Positions 8,453 through 17,112 of a stretch of 64,000 bases of DNA are shown here, in pieces. The stretch is from Sediminicola luteus (GTDB lineage: Bacteria > Bacteroidota > Bacteroidia > Flavobacteriales > Flavobacteriaceae). The stretch spans positions 372,001 to 436,000 of the forward strand of contig NZ_KZ300476.1 in assembly GCF_002514735.1 (NCBI RefSeq). The letters run 5' to 3'. Every line of letters starts with the position of its first letter. Within the stretch, counting starts at the first letter, position 1. A program made the translations under genes and the position numbers. The notes under the pieces were generated by a model. It saw only the letters and a program-made list of their open reading frames with translations. It did not search any database and was not told the origin of the DNA.

Positions 8453-9625
8453 ATGAATCGTCTTGCCCTACTTCTATGCCTAGTGTGCCTGTACCCTTTC
8501 CAAGCTCAGGCCCAAACTCCGGAACTTAGTAAATTTGCCAAGATCAGTGTCCTTACCTGTGGGCCGGGCGATGAACTTTACAGCAGTTTTGGCCATAGTG
8601 CGGTTCGGGTTCACGATCAGGCCTTGGGTATAGATGCGGTATACAATTACGGGGTTTTTGACCCCAGCGGCCCTAATTTTTACCTGAATTTCACCAAGGG
8701 CAAAATGCGCTATCGTTTGGCCCGATATGGATTCGATGACTTTTTACGGGAATACAAAATCGACAAACGCTGGGTAAAGGAACAGGAATTGGCTTTGGAC
8801 CAAAGTGATAAACAGGCTTATTTTAATTTTCTGGAAAACAATTATAAACCCGAAAACCGTTCGTATTGGTACCATTTCTTTTTTGACAATTGCGCCACAA
8901 GAATTCGCGACGGTTTGCAAAACGTAGGGCAAAACCGAATCGTTTACGACAGTACTTTTATCAAAAACCCCTACACCTTTAGGGAGCTGATCCGGCAAAA
9001 CCTACCCACTAATAGCTGGTCATGTTTTGGCATCGACATCGCCCTTGGATCGGTTATTGACCAACAAGCCCCGGCATGGGACCACCTATACCTGCCAGCC
9101 TATTTTATGGCACAACTGGAGCATACCACCTGGAAATGCCAGGCATTGGTGGGACCGAAAAAAGAAATATTACCCGAAGTACCACGCGATGCAAGCGGTT
9201 ACTTTTTTAAGTCGCCCTTATTCGCTTTTGTTTTGTTATTCTTTCTTAGTTTATGGTTCAGCATTAGGAACAGAAAAAAGAACAAACGAAGCCGAATTTT
9301 AGACGGACTCTTATTTACCCTAGCAGGACTCGCGGGCTGCCTTATCGTATTCCTTTGGTTTTTTACCGACCATACCGATACGGTAAATAATCTTAACATC
9401 CTTTGGGCTTTTCCGCTTCACTTGATCTTTGGTATCGTTCTTTTTAAAAGGAAACTTCCCGCATGGACAAAAGCCTATGCCAAATTCACGCTGGCCGGCT
9501 TGGCTATCGCTGTAGTGGTTTGGCTATTGGGCCTACAGATTTTTTCGACGGTTGTTATCCCGATTTGGGCCACCCTTGCCCTGAGATGTGTATTTTTGCT
9601 TCGAAGTGAGGCGAATAAAAGTTAG
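8453..9625 (+). CDS. DUF4105 (Lnb N-terminal periplasmic domain) protein with C-terminal membrane segments
   Basis: 390 residues. A cleavable signal peptide ends at AQAQ (about residue 21). The DUF4105 domain spans about 25-230, with its conserved blocks GPGDELYSSFGHSAVRV and FFFDNCATRIRDGL; the His and Cys in those blocks look like a possible catalytic pair. The C-terminal third has four or five hydrophobic segments from residue 256 on. The domain is common in Bacteroidota and of unproven activity. The first part of the gene product is therefore periplasmic and anchored by the C-terminal helices. Confidence 0.86.
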   Translation: MNRLALLLCLVCLYPFQAQAQTPELSKFAKISVLTCGPGDELYSSFGHSAVRVHDQALGIDAVYNYGVFDPSGPNFYLNFTKGKMRYRLARYGFDDFLREYKIDKRWVKEQELALDQSDKQAYFNFLENNYKPENRSYWYHFFFDNCATRIRDGLQNVGQNRIVYDSTFIKNPYTFRELIRQNLPTNSWSCFGIDIALGSVIDQQAPAWDHLYLPAYFMAQLEHTTWKCQALVGPKKEILPEVPRDASGYFFKSPLFAFVLLFFLSLWFSIRNRKKNKRSRILDGLLFTLAGLAGCLIVFLWFFTDHTDTVNNLNILWAFPLHLIFGIVLFKRKLPAWTKAYAKFTLAGLAIAVVVWLLGLQIFSTVVIPIWATLALRCVFLLRSEANKS

Positions 9626-9662
9626 GCCGTTTAAAAGAGAATTTTTGTATTCTAAACGGGCC
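9625..9662. other. Hairpin after the DUF4105 gene
   Basis: GGCCGTTTA (9625-9633) pairs with TAAACGGGCC (9653-9662) except for one bulged base, with further pairing inside. There is no T tract, so it is at best a weak terminator or mRNA end hairpin. Confidence 0.35.
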
Positions 9663-9679
9663 ATCTATTAAATGGTGCT

Positions 9680-9702
9680 TCGACTGCGCTCAGCATGACA
9701 TT
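9680..9702. repeat. Dispersed short repeat, TTCGACTGCGCTCA type (copy 1 of 3)
   Basis: The 14-mer TTCGACTGCGCTCA followed by a CATGACA-like end. The same core occurs in the intergenic spaces at about 52052 and 55779. This short intergenic repeat is familiar from many Bacteroidota genomes. Confidence 0.7.
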
Positions 9703-9763
9703 TTTGTAATATCGGGCATTGCATAACAAACGAACCGCATCACTTCTAAAGGATTTTTGATAC

Positions 9764-11638
9764 ATGAATTTACTTACTGCTGAAAACCTAGCGAAGTCTT
9801 ATGGGGAAGTATCCCTGTTCGAAGGCATATCCTTTGGGGTAAACCAAGACCAAAAAATAGCCTTGGTTGCTAAAAACGGCACCGGAAAAACCTCTATTCT
9901 GAACATTTTGGCCGGAACCGACAGTCCAGATAATGGGCAAGTCACTTTTCGAAAAGGCATTAAAGTGGCCTTTTTAGCACAAGAGCCCAAGCTGAACCCC
10001 AATGCCACGATAGAGGAGACCATTTTAGTATCGGATAATGCCACTTTAAAGGTTATCGCCCAATATGAAAAAGCCCTGGAAAATCCCGATGACCAAGAGA
10101 GTTACCAACGGGCCTTTGAGGCTATGGACAGGCACCAGGCCTGGGATTTTGAAACCCAATACAAGCAAATTCTGTTCAAACTAAAACTTTCGGACCTATC
10201 GCTTAAGGTGGAAAAACTATCGGGCGGACAAAAAAAACGTTTGGCCTTGGCCCATGCCCTGATCGAACAACCCGACCTTTTGATTTTAGACGAGCCCACC
10301 AACCACCTCGATTTGGAAATGATCGAATGGCTGGAACAATTCTTTGCCAAGGGTAACATTTCACTTTTTATGGTGACCCACGACCGTTATTTTCTAGAAA
10401 ATGTGTGCAACGGCATCTTGGAACTGGAAAATGGACAGTTGTATAGTTATAAGGGCAACTACTCCCAATACCTCGAGAAAAAAGAAGCCCGTTTAGAACG
10501 GGAAGCTGTTGAACAACACAAGACCAAACGGCTCTACAAACAAGAACTCAGCTGGATGCGTCGCCAACCCAAGGCCCGTACCACCAAATCGAAATCGAGG
10601 ATAAGTGATTTTGCCGAAATTAAAAAGAAAGCCCACCAACGCCGTAAGGAACACGAGATCGAACTCGAAATCAATATGGAGCGCTTGGGCAGCAAGATCG
10701 TAGAATTGCACAACCTTGGTAAAGCCTTTGGGGAGCTGACCATTCTTAAGAATTTCGATTACAACTTTGTTAAGGGCGACCGGATAGGAATTATTGGTAA
10801 GAACGGTACCGGTAAATCGACCTTTTTAAACATACTTACCGGAAGCGAAAAACCTGACCAAGGCAAGATCGTAGTCGGCGACACCATTAAATTTGGCTAC
10901 TATACCCAAAAAGGCATCGCCATTAAAGAAGGCCAAAAGGTAATTGATGTCGTTCGCGAATTCGGCGATTTCATTCCGTTGAAAAAGGGGCGTACCATTT
11001 CGGCCCAACAATTATTGGAACGCTTTCTTTTCGACCGTAAAAAACAATACGACTTCGTAGAAAAACTCAGTGGTGGGGAACGCAAACGCCTCTACCTCTG
11101 TACGGTTTTGATCCAAAATCCGAATTTTCTAATCCTGGACGAACCTACCAACGACCTCGATATTATCACTCTTAACGTTTTGGAGAGCTTTCTACTGGAT
11201 TTTCCAGGTTGTTTGGTAGTGGTCTCGCACGACCGTTATTTTATGGACAAGATTACCGACCATTTGTTCGTATTCAAAGGGGCGGGTGAAATCATGGATT
11301 TCCCCGGAAACTATACCGATTACAGAGCTTATGAAGCCTCACCCAAACCCGTTGAGCAAGAAGAAAGTCAGGCTAACGAAACGAAAACGGCCAAGAACCA
11401 CTGGAAACAACAGACCGATAGCAAACTGAGTTTTCAAGAGCAGAAAGAACTGAAACGGCTTGAAAAAGAGATTCCGAAACTGGAAAAAGAAAAGGAAAAC
11501 CTTCAAAATAAATTCTTGGACGAAGGGTTGGATGTAGATGCGATTACCCAGCTATCGCAAGAACTAAAAGCCTTGGAAGACAATTTGGAGGTTAAAACCG
11601 AGCGCTGGTTCGAACTATCGGCCCAATTGGAAGATTGA
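9764..11638 (+). CDS. ABC-F family ATPase (Uup-like)
   Basis: Soluble protein with two ABC domains, 624 residues, of the ribosome-associated ABC-F class. Domain 1 has Walker A AKNGTGKTS (about 36-44), signature LSGGQKKRLALA and Walker B LLILDEPTNHLDL. Domain 2 has GKNGTGKST, LSGGERKRLYLC and FLILDEPTNDLDI. A basic, charged linker lies at about 240-310. A C-terminal acidic/basic coiled coil (about 530-624) matches the Uup type. The conserved Glu after each Walker B is present. The next gene begins on the last base of its stop. Confidence 0.94.
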   Translation: MNLLTAENLAKSYGEVSLFEGISFGVNQDQKIALVAKNGTGKTSILNILAGTDSPDNGQVTFRKGIKVAFLAQEPKLNPNATIEETILVSDNATLKVIAQYEKALENPDDQESYQRAFEAMDRHQAWDFETQYKQILFKLKLSDLSLKVEKLSGGQKKRLALAHALIEQPDLLILDEPTNHLDLEMIEWLEQFFAKGNISLFMVTHDRYFLENVCNGILELENGQLYSYKGNYSQYLEKKEARLEREAVEQHKTKRLYKQELSWMRRQPKARTTKSKSRISDFAEIKKKAHQRRKEHEIELEINMERLGSKIVELHNLGKAFGELTILKNFDYNFVKGDRIGIIGKNGTGKSTFLNILTGSEKPDQGKIVVGDTIKFGYYTQKGIAIKEGQKVIDVVREFGDFIPLKKGRTISAQQLLERFLFDRKKQYDFVEKLSGGERKRLYLCTVLIQNPNFLILDEPTNDLDIITLNVLESFLLDFPGCLVVVSHDRYFMDKITDHLFVFKGAGEIMDFPGNYTDYRAYEASPKPVEQEESQANETKTAKNHWKQQTDSKLSFQEQKELKRLEKEIPKLEKEKENLQNKFLDEGLDVDAITQLSQELKALEDNLEVKTERWFELSAQLED

Positions 11639-12174
11639 TGCGTTGGTGGTCCTACATCCGGTTTTGGATCAGTGCCCATAACCACCATGGGGTGCACTCC
11701 CCTTTTGTATATCGGCTAATTACCGAAGGCCTATACCCGAAACTCGATTTTAAGGGCAGCGCTTCCGACCTACTATTTCTAAAAACGATACGGTATTTTC
11801 ATCCGGCCATACAAAACACCCAAGCGCTTCCCGAGCGTTTAAAACAAGAGACACAAAAACTATCCAACGATAAAACCGAGCATTCGACTTGGCAACTTTG
11901 GTATTGGCGCCAACCCCAGTCCCACCTACCGTCATGGGAGGCCCATTCTAAAAAAGATACGATACTCTATGTACATGCGCCCTACGCCTCCAAAACTACG
12001 GAACAAGTCTGGAAAGATTTAAAACTACAGCAGCAAGTCCGGATAACCGTAGATTTTTACTATGGGGTCTTGGTATTTTTTAGGGACGATCAAGAAAAAC
12101 AACATTTTAGAATACGTCCCAGGAATAAATCGCCCAAGGATTTTGCCCTATTCCCTGTGCCTACCGATAGTTGA
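11638..12174 (+). pseudogene. Core-deleted relative of a flavobacterial class I SAM-methyltransferase
   Basis: An open 178-codon frame. Its first 55 residues carry the NHHGVHSPFVYRLITEGLYP block seen at the N-terminus of a roughly 240-residue class I methyltransferase family in Flavobacteriia. Its last 60 (WKDLKLQQQVRITVDFYYG, then LVFFRDDQEKQHFRIRP) match that family's C-terminus. The middle, where the glycine-rich SAM-binding motif should be, is missing; a short low-similarity linker rich in Gln and Lys stands instead. Probably inactive as a methyltransferase; whether it is a decaying gene or a reused fold is open. ATG overlaps the ABC-F stop by one base. Confidence 0.6.
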
Positions 12175-12235
12175 CCTTGAACATGGCCACCTCTTTTTTC
12201 TAGTTTAATCGTATTTTTACATCAGTTGAATCGAC

Positions 12236-12269
12236 ACTTGCACTTTTAGCAAACCACAAAAGTGTAAGT
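12236..12269. other. Inverted repeat upstream of a small membrane ORF
   Basis: ACTTGCACTTTT (12236-12247) pairs with AAAAGTGTAAGT (12258-12269), twelve pairs with one G-T, around a 10-nt loop. It ends 15 nt before the ATG at 12285. No T tract follows, so it could be an operator or a leader hairpin. Confidence 0.4.
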
Positions 12270-12284
12270 CAAACAAAACGCATT

Positions 12285-12416
12285 ATGGGAGAGTACGGTA
12301 TTTATATTCTACTGGGGGTGTTCGCCATCATCTTCTTTTTTAACCTAAAACAACATAAAAAACGTAACAAGGCCCGAAAATCGAGACGGTTTATGGACGA
12401 GCACCGCAAAGAATAA
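12285..12416 (+). CDS. Small single-pass membrane protein, 43 residues
   Basis: ATG at 12285, TAA at 12414. Residues 4-19 (YGIYILLGVFAIIFFF) form one hydrophobic helix, followed by a strongly basic tail (LKQHKKRNKARKSRR) and MDEHRKE. By the positive-inside rule the tail is cytoplasmic. It is too short for many gene callers. The spacing fits the gene row and a small stem-loop precedes it. No family is recognised. Codon use is ordinary for the neighbourhood. Confidence 0.6.
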   Translation: MGEYGIYILLGVFAIIFFFNLKQHKKRNKARKSRRFMDEHRKE

Positions 12417-12486
12417 GCCTTATTCGAAAGGTAATTACACACTTGACTAACCTTCAACCTAGCCAATCCCCCTTAAAAACTATCCG

Positions 12487-13068
12487 ATGAAAATCTATAC
12501 CAAAACCGGAGACAAAGGCACCACGGCCCTATTTGGGGGCACCCGGGTACCCAAACACCATATTCGAATAGATACCTATGGCACGGTAGACGAACTGAAT
12601 TCCTGGATCGGACTTATACGAGACCAAGAAATTGGCGCCCCCTTAAAAAATGCCCTAAACCGTATTCAGCACGAACTGTTTACCCTTGGGGCCATTTTGG
12701 CTACCGATCCCGCCAAAGCCAAACTTAAAAGCGGTAAAGATCGTTTGAACATTGCCTTGATCGAATCTTCGCACATAACCCAACTAGAGCAGGAAATCGA
12801 TCAGATGGAGACCGGACTCCCCCAAATGACCCATTTTATACTACCGGGCGGGCATACAACCGTTTCGTACTGCCATATTGCCAGAACCGTTTGCCGACGG
12901 GCCGAACGCCAAGCGGTCTTATTGGATCAAGAAGACCATATTCTCGTACCTGAGGTATTGACCTATCTAAACCGACTCTCCGACTATCTTTTTGTACTAT
13001 CGCGAAAGCTGGCTTTCGACCTCAAAGTAGACGAAATCAAGTGGATTCCCGATAAAGGACAAGAATAA
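12487..13068 (+). CDS. Cob(I)yrinic acid a,c-diamide adenosyltransferase, PduO type
   Basis: 193 residues. Transfers adenosyl from ATP to cob(I)alamin to make coenzyme B12. Diagnostic blocks are the N-terminal TKTGDKGTTALFGG (ATP-binding, residues 4-17), the VDELNSWIG segment, and the helix FILPGGHTTVSYCHIARTVCRRAER. A five-helix trimeric fold is known for the family. The MeaB gene at 42385 implies that an adenosylcobalamin-dependent methylmalonyl-CoA mutase exists in this organism, although the mutase genes are not in the window. Confidence 0.94.
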   Translation: MKIYTKTGDKGTTALFGGTRVPKHHIRIDTYGTVDELNSWIGLIRDQEIGAPLKNALNRIQHELFTLGAILATDPAKAKLKSGKDRLNIALIESSHITQLEQEIDQMETGLPQMTHFILPGGHTTVSYCHIARTVCRRAERQAVLLDQEDHILVPEVLTYLNRLSDYLFVLSRKLAFDLKVDEIKWIPDKGQE

Positions 13069-13144
13069 ACGCAAAAAAACACCTGCCTAACCCTCTGTAA
13101 AAAAACCACTTGCATTTTTCATAAAGAAATAAACGGCCCAATAC

Positions 13145-13174
13145 TTGACTTTCTCGCTTTAAAATTTATTTTTG
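13145..13174 (+). promoter_or_regulatory. Promoter of the DUF2795 gene
   Basis: TTG at 13145-13147, exactly 19 bp, then TATTTTTG at 13167-13174: a full match to the Bacteroidota sigma-A promoter. The ATG follows 29 nt later. Confidence 0.65.
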
Positions 13175-13203
13175 CAAAAATTAAATTCAAACCTAGTAAC
13201 AAC

Positions 13204-13428
13204 ATGTATTGGACATTAGAATTGGCCTCGTATTTAAGTGACGCACCTTGGCCGGCTACAAAAGACGAATTGATCGATTACGCTATTCGTACCGGTGCTC
13301 CTTTGGAAGTTGTTGAGAATCTTCAATCCATGGAAGAAGAAGGTGGTGAGGTGTATGAATCCATTGAAGAGATTTGGCCCGATTATCCAACAGACGAAGA
13401 TTACCTCTGGAACGAGGACGAATATTAG
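13204..13428 (+). CDS. DUF2795 domain protein
   Basis: 74-residue acidic protein (MYWTLELASYLSDAPWPATK...) of the DUF2795 family. Typical features are the AxYLxDAPWPATKDELIDYA N-terminal helix pair and an acidic C-terminus (DYPTDEDYLWNEDEY). Function is unknown. It has its own consensus promoter 30 nt upstream and a strong intrinsic terminator just after, so it is likely a monocistronic gene. It stands directly upstream of secA. Confidence 0.9.
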   Translation: MYWTLELASYLSDAPWPATKDELIDYAIRTGAPLEVVENLQSMEEEGGEVYESIEEIWPDYPTDEDYLWNEDEY

Positions 13429-13443
13429 TATATCGGAAAACAT

Positions 13444-13474
13444 AAAAAAGTCTCTTCGGAGGCTTTTTTTTTGC
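13444..13474 (+). terminator. Rho-independent terminator after the DUF2795 gene
   Basis: AAAAAAGTCTC, UUCG-type loop TTCG, then GAGGCTTTTTTTTT. The stem has one T-G pair and ends in a run of nine T. Confidence 0.88.
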
Positions 13475-13598
13475 CTAATTGGCAAAACTTTACCCACGTT
13501 CTATGTAATTTTGGCAGAGCCGTGCCCCGGTGGCATTTTTGGCACCAAAGTTGACCCCTCCCGTATGTACCGGCCGAGGGCCTAAATAAAAAATACTT

Positions 13599-16500
13599 AT
13601 GAGTCTGATCAATTCCCTACTAAAGGTGTTCGTTGGCGATAAATCGCAAAAAGACGTAAAGGAACTACAACCTTTGGTAAATAAGATAAAAGCCTTAGAA
13701 CCTACCTTTGCCAACCTAAGCCACGACGAGCTTAGGGCCAAGACACTCGAATTCAAAAAGAGGATCCAAGCCGACGGGCAAGAACTTTCCGATAAGGTCG
13801 CCGCTTTACAAGAAGAGGTCGATGCCTCTACCGATATTGATAAGAATGAGGAGCTCTATGCCGAAATAGACCGTATTAAAGAAGAAATCTATAGCATTTC
13901 GGAAAAGACCCTGAACGATATATTGCCCGAAGCCTTTGCCGTGGTAAAGGAAACCGCCAAACGTTTCGCCCAAAACGAAACCTTAACGGTAACGGCCAAC
14001 GAATACGACCGTACCTTATCGGGCACCAAAGAATATGTAAGCCTAGACGGGGAGCAGGCCGTTTGGCAAAACTCCTGGGATGCCGCTGGCAAGCAGGTTA
14101 CTTGGGATATGATCCACTACGACGTTCAGTTGATCGGTGGTATTGCCCTACACCAAGGGAAAATCGCGGAAATGCAGACCGGTGAAGGTAAGACCTTGGT
14201 AGCCACATTGCCCGTGTATTTGAACGCCCTGACCGGCAATGGGGTACACTTGGTAACGGTGAACGACTATTTGGCCCGAAGGGATAGTGCCTGGATGGCC
14301 CCTATCTTCGAATTCCATGGTATGACGGTCGATTGTATCGATAACCACCGCCCGAACTCTGAAGGAAGACGTGCCGCCTACAATGCCGATATCACCTACG
14401 GAACCAATAACGAATTCGGTTTCGACTATTTGCGCGACAATATGGCGCATACCCCAAGCGATTTGGTACAGCGCCCCCATAATTACGCCATTGTAGATGA
14501 GGTAGATTCGGTTTTGGTAGATGATGCCCGTACGCCATTGATCATTTCCGGACCTGTACCACAAGGTGATCGCCACGAATTCAACGAGCTTAAGCCCCGC
14601 GTGGCCGATATCGTGCAAAAACAGCGCCAGTACCTGACCGGGGTATTGGCCGAAGCCAAAAAACTGATCAAGGCCGGGGACACCAAAGAAGGAGGTTTCC
14701 TTTTACTACGTGTACACCGTGGCTTGCCCAAGAACAAAGCTTTGATCAAATTCTTGAGTGAAGAAGGGGTTAAACAATTACTCCAAAAGACTGAGAATTT
14801 CTATATGCAGGACAACAATAGGGAAATGCATCAGGTAGATGCCGAGCTGTTGTTCGTAATCGAAGAGAAAAACAACCAAATCGAACTTACCGACAAAGGG
14901 GTATCGTATATCTCTGGGGAAGAAGACAAAGAATTCTTCATTATGCCCGATATCGGAATCGAGATTGCTAAGATCGAAAATCAAAATCTGGAAATAGAGG
15001 AAGAAGCCGCCCTCAAAGAAGAACTTTTCAAAGAGTTCTCGGTAAAGAGTGAGCGTATCCACACCATGAACCAGTTGCTAAAAGCTTACACCCTTTTTGA
15101 AAAAGACGTGGAGTATGTGGTGATGGAGAACAAGGTAATGATCGTAGATGAGCAAACCGGACGTATTATGGATGGGCGTCGTTATTCCGACGGTCTGCAC
15201 CAGGCCATTGAAGCCAAGGAAAACGTAAAGATCGAAGCGGCCACCCAGACCTTTGCCACCGTTACCCTACAGAACTATTTTAGGATGTACTCCAAGCTAT
15301 CGGGTATGACGGGTACCGCCATTACCGAAGCCGGGGAATTCTGGGAGATCTACAAATTGGATGTGATGGAGATACCGACCAACCGTCCTATTGCCCGCGA
15401 CGATAGAAACGATCTTATCTATAAAACCAAGCGTGAGAAGTATAATGCCATTATAGACGAGGTTACCAAACTTTCAGGTGAAGGCAGGCCGGTATTGATC
15501 GGCACTACTTCAGTAGAAATCTCGGAATTGTTGGGCCGTATGCTCAACATCAGAAAGATTCCGCATAACGTTCTGAACGCGAAACTGCACAAAAAAGAAG
15601 CCGATATCGTTGCCGAGGCCGGTAAACCGGGTATGGTAACCATAGCCACCAACATGGCCGGTAGGGGTACCGATATTAAATTGATCGATCAAGTAAAAGA
15701 TGCCGGTGGTTTGGCCATTATAGGTACCGAACGCCACGATTCCCGTAGGGTTGACCGCCAGTTACGCGGACGTGCCGGACGACAAGGAGATCCCGGAAGT
15801 TCACAATTCTATGTATCCTTGGAAGATAACCTTATGCGTTTGTTCGGATCGGATCGTGTCGCCAAGATGATGGACCGCATGGGACTGGAAGAAGGTGAAG
15901 TGATACAACACTCCATGATGACCAAGTCTATCGAAAGAGCCCAGAAAAAAGTAGAGGAAAACAACTTTGGGGTACGTAAGCGTCTATTGGAATACGACGA
16001 CGTAATGAACGCCCAAAGGGAAGTAGTCTATAAAAGAAGACGCCATGCCTTGCAGGGTGACCGATTAAAAGTAGATATCGCCAATATGGTTTACGATACC
16101 TGTGAGGTTATCGTAGGTACCAACAAGGCCGCCGGCGATTATAAAAACTTTGAGTTTGAATTGATCAAGTACTTCTCGATTACTTCACCGGTTTCCGAGG
16201 CCGATTTCAATAAAATGGCCGATCAAGACATCGTAAGCCAAATCTATAAAGCGGCCTACGAGCACTACCAAGCCAAGATGGAGCGTAGTATGGCCACGGC
16301 CTATCCGGTAATCAAACAAGTCTACGAAGATCCTTCGAACAATTTCGAACGTATCGTAGTGCCTTTTACCGATGGCACCAAAACCTTAAACGTACATACC
16401 AATCTGCAAAAGGCCTTTGAAACTGAAGGTAAACAGTTGGTAAACGATTTTGAAAAGAATATTTCATTGGCCATTATAGACGATGCCTGGAAAACCCATT

Positions 16501-16958
16501 TACGTAAAATGGACGAACTGAAGCAATCGGTTCAATTGGCCGTGCACGAGCAAAAAGACCCTTTATTAATCTATAAGTTCGAAGCCTTCGAACTTTTTAA
16601 ATCGATGATCGAAAAGGTGAACAAAGATGTGGTTTCCTTCTTATTCAAAGGGGAATTGCCCAATGCCGAAAACCAACAGGTACAAGAAGAGCGCCAAGTA
16701 CGTAGACCCAAGGAAAAATTGACCACTAGTAAGGAAGAAATTCCGAACAGTGATGAGCTGGCCGCCCAAAACCGTGCCGCCGGACAAACACAGCAACGCC
16801 CACAGGTTACCGAGACCATCGTTCGTGAAGCCCCGAAAATTGGCCGAAACGATCGTGTAACCATTAAGAATGTGATGTCGGGCGAAAGCAAAACGGTTAA
16901 ATATAAGCAGGCCGAGCCACTTATTAACAAAGGAGAATGGGTTTTAACTGACCATTAA
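13599..16958 (+). CDS. secA: Preprotein translocase ATPase SecA
   Basis: Motor of the Sec pathway. 1,119 residues, long compared with the roughly 900 of proteobacteria, as in other Bacteroidota because of an insertion of about 150 residues in nucleotide-binding domain 1 (around 345-500). Walker A GEGKT at residues 196-200 (MQTGEGKTLVA), DEAD-like box VDEVDSVLVDDARTPL near 298, and the second ATPase domain motifs NMAGRGTDIKL and RQLRGRAGRQGDPGSS are intact. The C-terminus ends in a KYKQAEPLINKGEWVL block and lacks the CxC...CH zinc motif that binds SecB elsewhere. A terminator follows. Confidence 0.97.
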   Translation: MSLINSLLKVFVGDKSQKDVKELQPLVNKIKALEPTFANLSHDELRAKTLEFKKRIQADGQELSDKVAALQEEVDASTDIDKNEELYAEIDRIKEEIYSISEKTLNDILPEAFAVVKETAKRFAQNETLTVTANEYDRTLSGTKEYVSLDGEQAVWQNSWDAAGKQVTWDMIHYDVQLIGGIALHQGKIAEMQTGEGKTLVATLPVYLNALTGNGVHLVTVNDYLARRDSAWMAPIFEFHGMTVDCIDNHRPNSEGRRAAYNADITYGTNNEFGFDYLRDNMAHTPSDLVQRPHNYAIVDEVDSVLVDDARTPLIISGPVPQGDRHEFNELKPRVADIVQKQRQYLTGVLAEAKKLIKAGDTKEGGFLLLRVHRGLPKNKALIKFLSEEGVKQLLQKTENFYMQDNNREMHQVDAELLFVIEEKNNQIELTDKGVSYISGEEDKEFFIMPDIGIEIAKIENQNLEIEEEAALKEELFKEFSVKSERIHTMNQLLKAYTLFEKDVEYVVMENKVMIVDEQTGRIMDGRRYSDGLHQAIEAKENVKIEAATQTFATVTLQNYFRMYSKLSGMTGTAITEAGEFWEIYKLDVMEIPTNRPIARDDRNDLIYKTKREKYNAIIDEVTKLSGEGRPVLIGTTSVEISELLGRMLNIRKIPHNVLNAKLHKKEADIVAEAGKPGMVTIATNMAGRGTDIKLIDQVKDAGGLAIIGTERHDSRRVDRQLRGRAGRQGDPGSSQFYVSLEDNLMRLFGSDRVAKMMDRMGLEEGEVIQHSMMTKSIERAQKKVEENNFGVRKRLLEYDDVMNAQREVVYKRRRHALQGDRLKVDIANMVYDTCEVIVGTNKAAGDYKNFEFELIKYFSITSPVSEADFNKMADQDIVSQIYKAAYEHYQAKMERSMATAYPVIKQVYEDPSNNFERIVVPFTDGTKTLNVHTNLQKAFETEGKQLVNDFEKNISLAIIDDAWKTHLRKMDELKQSVQLAVHEQKDPLLIYKFEAFELFKSMIEKVNKDVVSFLFKGELPNAENQQVQEERQVRRPKEKLTTSKEEIPNSDELAAQNRAAGQTQQRPQVTETIVREAPKIGRNDRVTIKNVMSGESKTVKYKQAEPLINKGEWVLTDH

Positions 16959-16993
16959 TCGATAAAAATCAACGTTTTAACGGTATTTCATCG

Positions 16994-17024
16994 AAAAAGC
17001 GGCCTTTTTATAGGGGCCGCTTTT
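16994..17024 (+). terminator. Terminator after secA
   Basis: AAAAGCGGCC (16995-17004) pairs with GGCCGCTTTT (17015-17024), a ten-pair GC-rich stem. The T run at the 3' side is short, four bases. Confidence 0.8.
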
Positions 17025-17065
17025 GGTTTATTAACAACTTATTAACTAGTTTTACGTTAAAACCG

Positions 17066-17086
17066 GCCAAAACGGCCCGTTTTGGC
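17066..17086. promoter_or_regulatory. Perfect palindrome upstream of the orphan kinase
   Basis: GCCAAAACG (17066-17074), spacer GCC, CGTTTTGGC (17078-17086): nine perfect pairs. It is preceded by a second inverted repeat, GTTTTA-CGT-TAAAAC, at 17049-17063. It lies 26 bp before the kinase ATG, and could be an operator or a 5'-leader hairpin. Confidence 0.45.
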
Positions 17087-17112
17087 AAGACGAAGAACAA
17101 AAGGCAGTGAAA

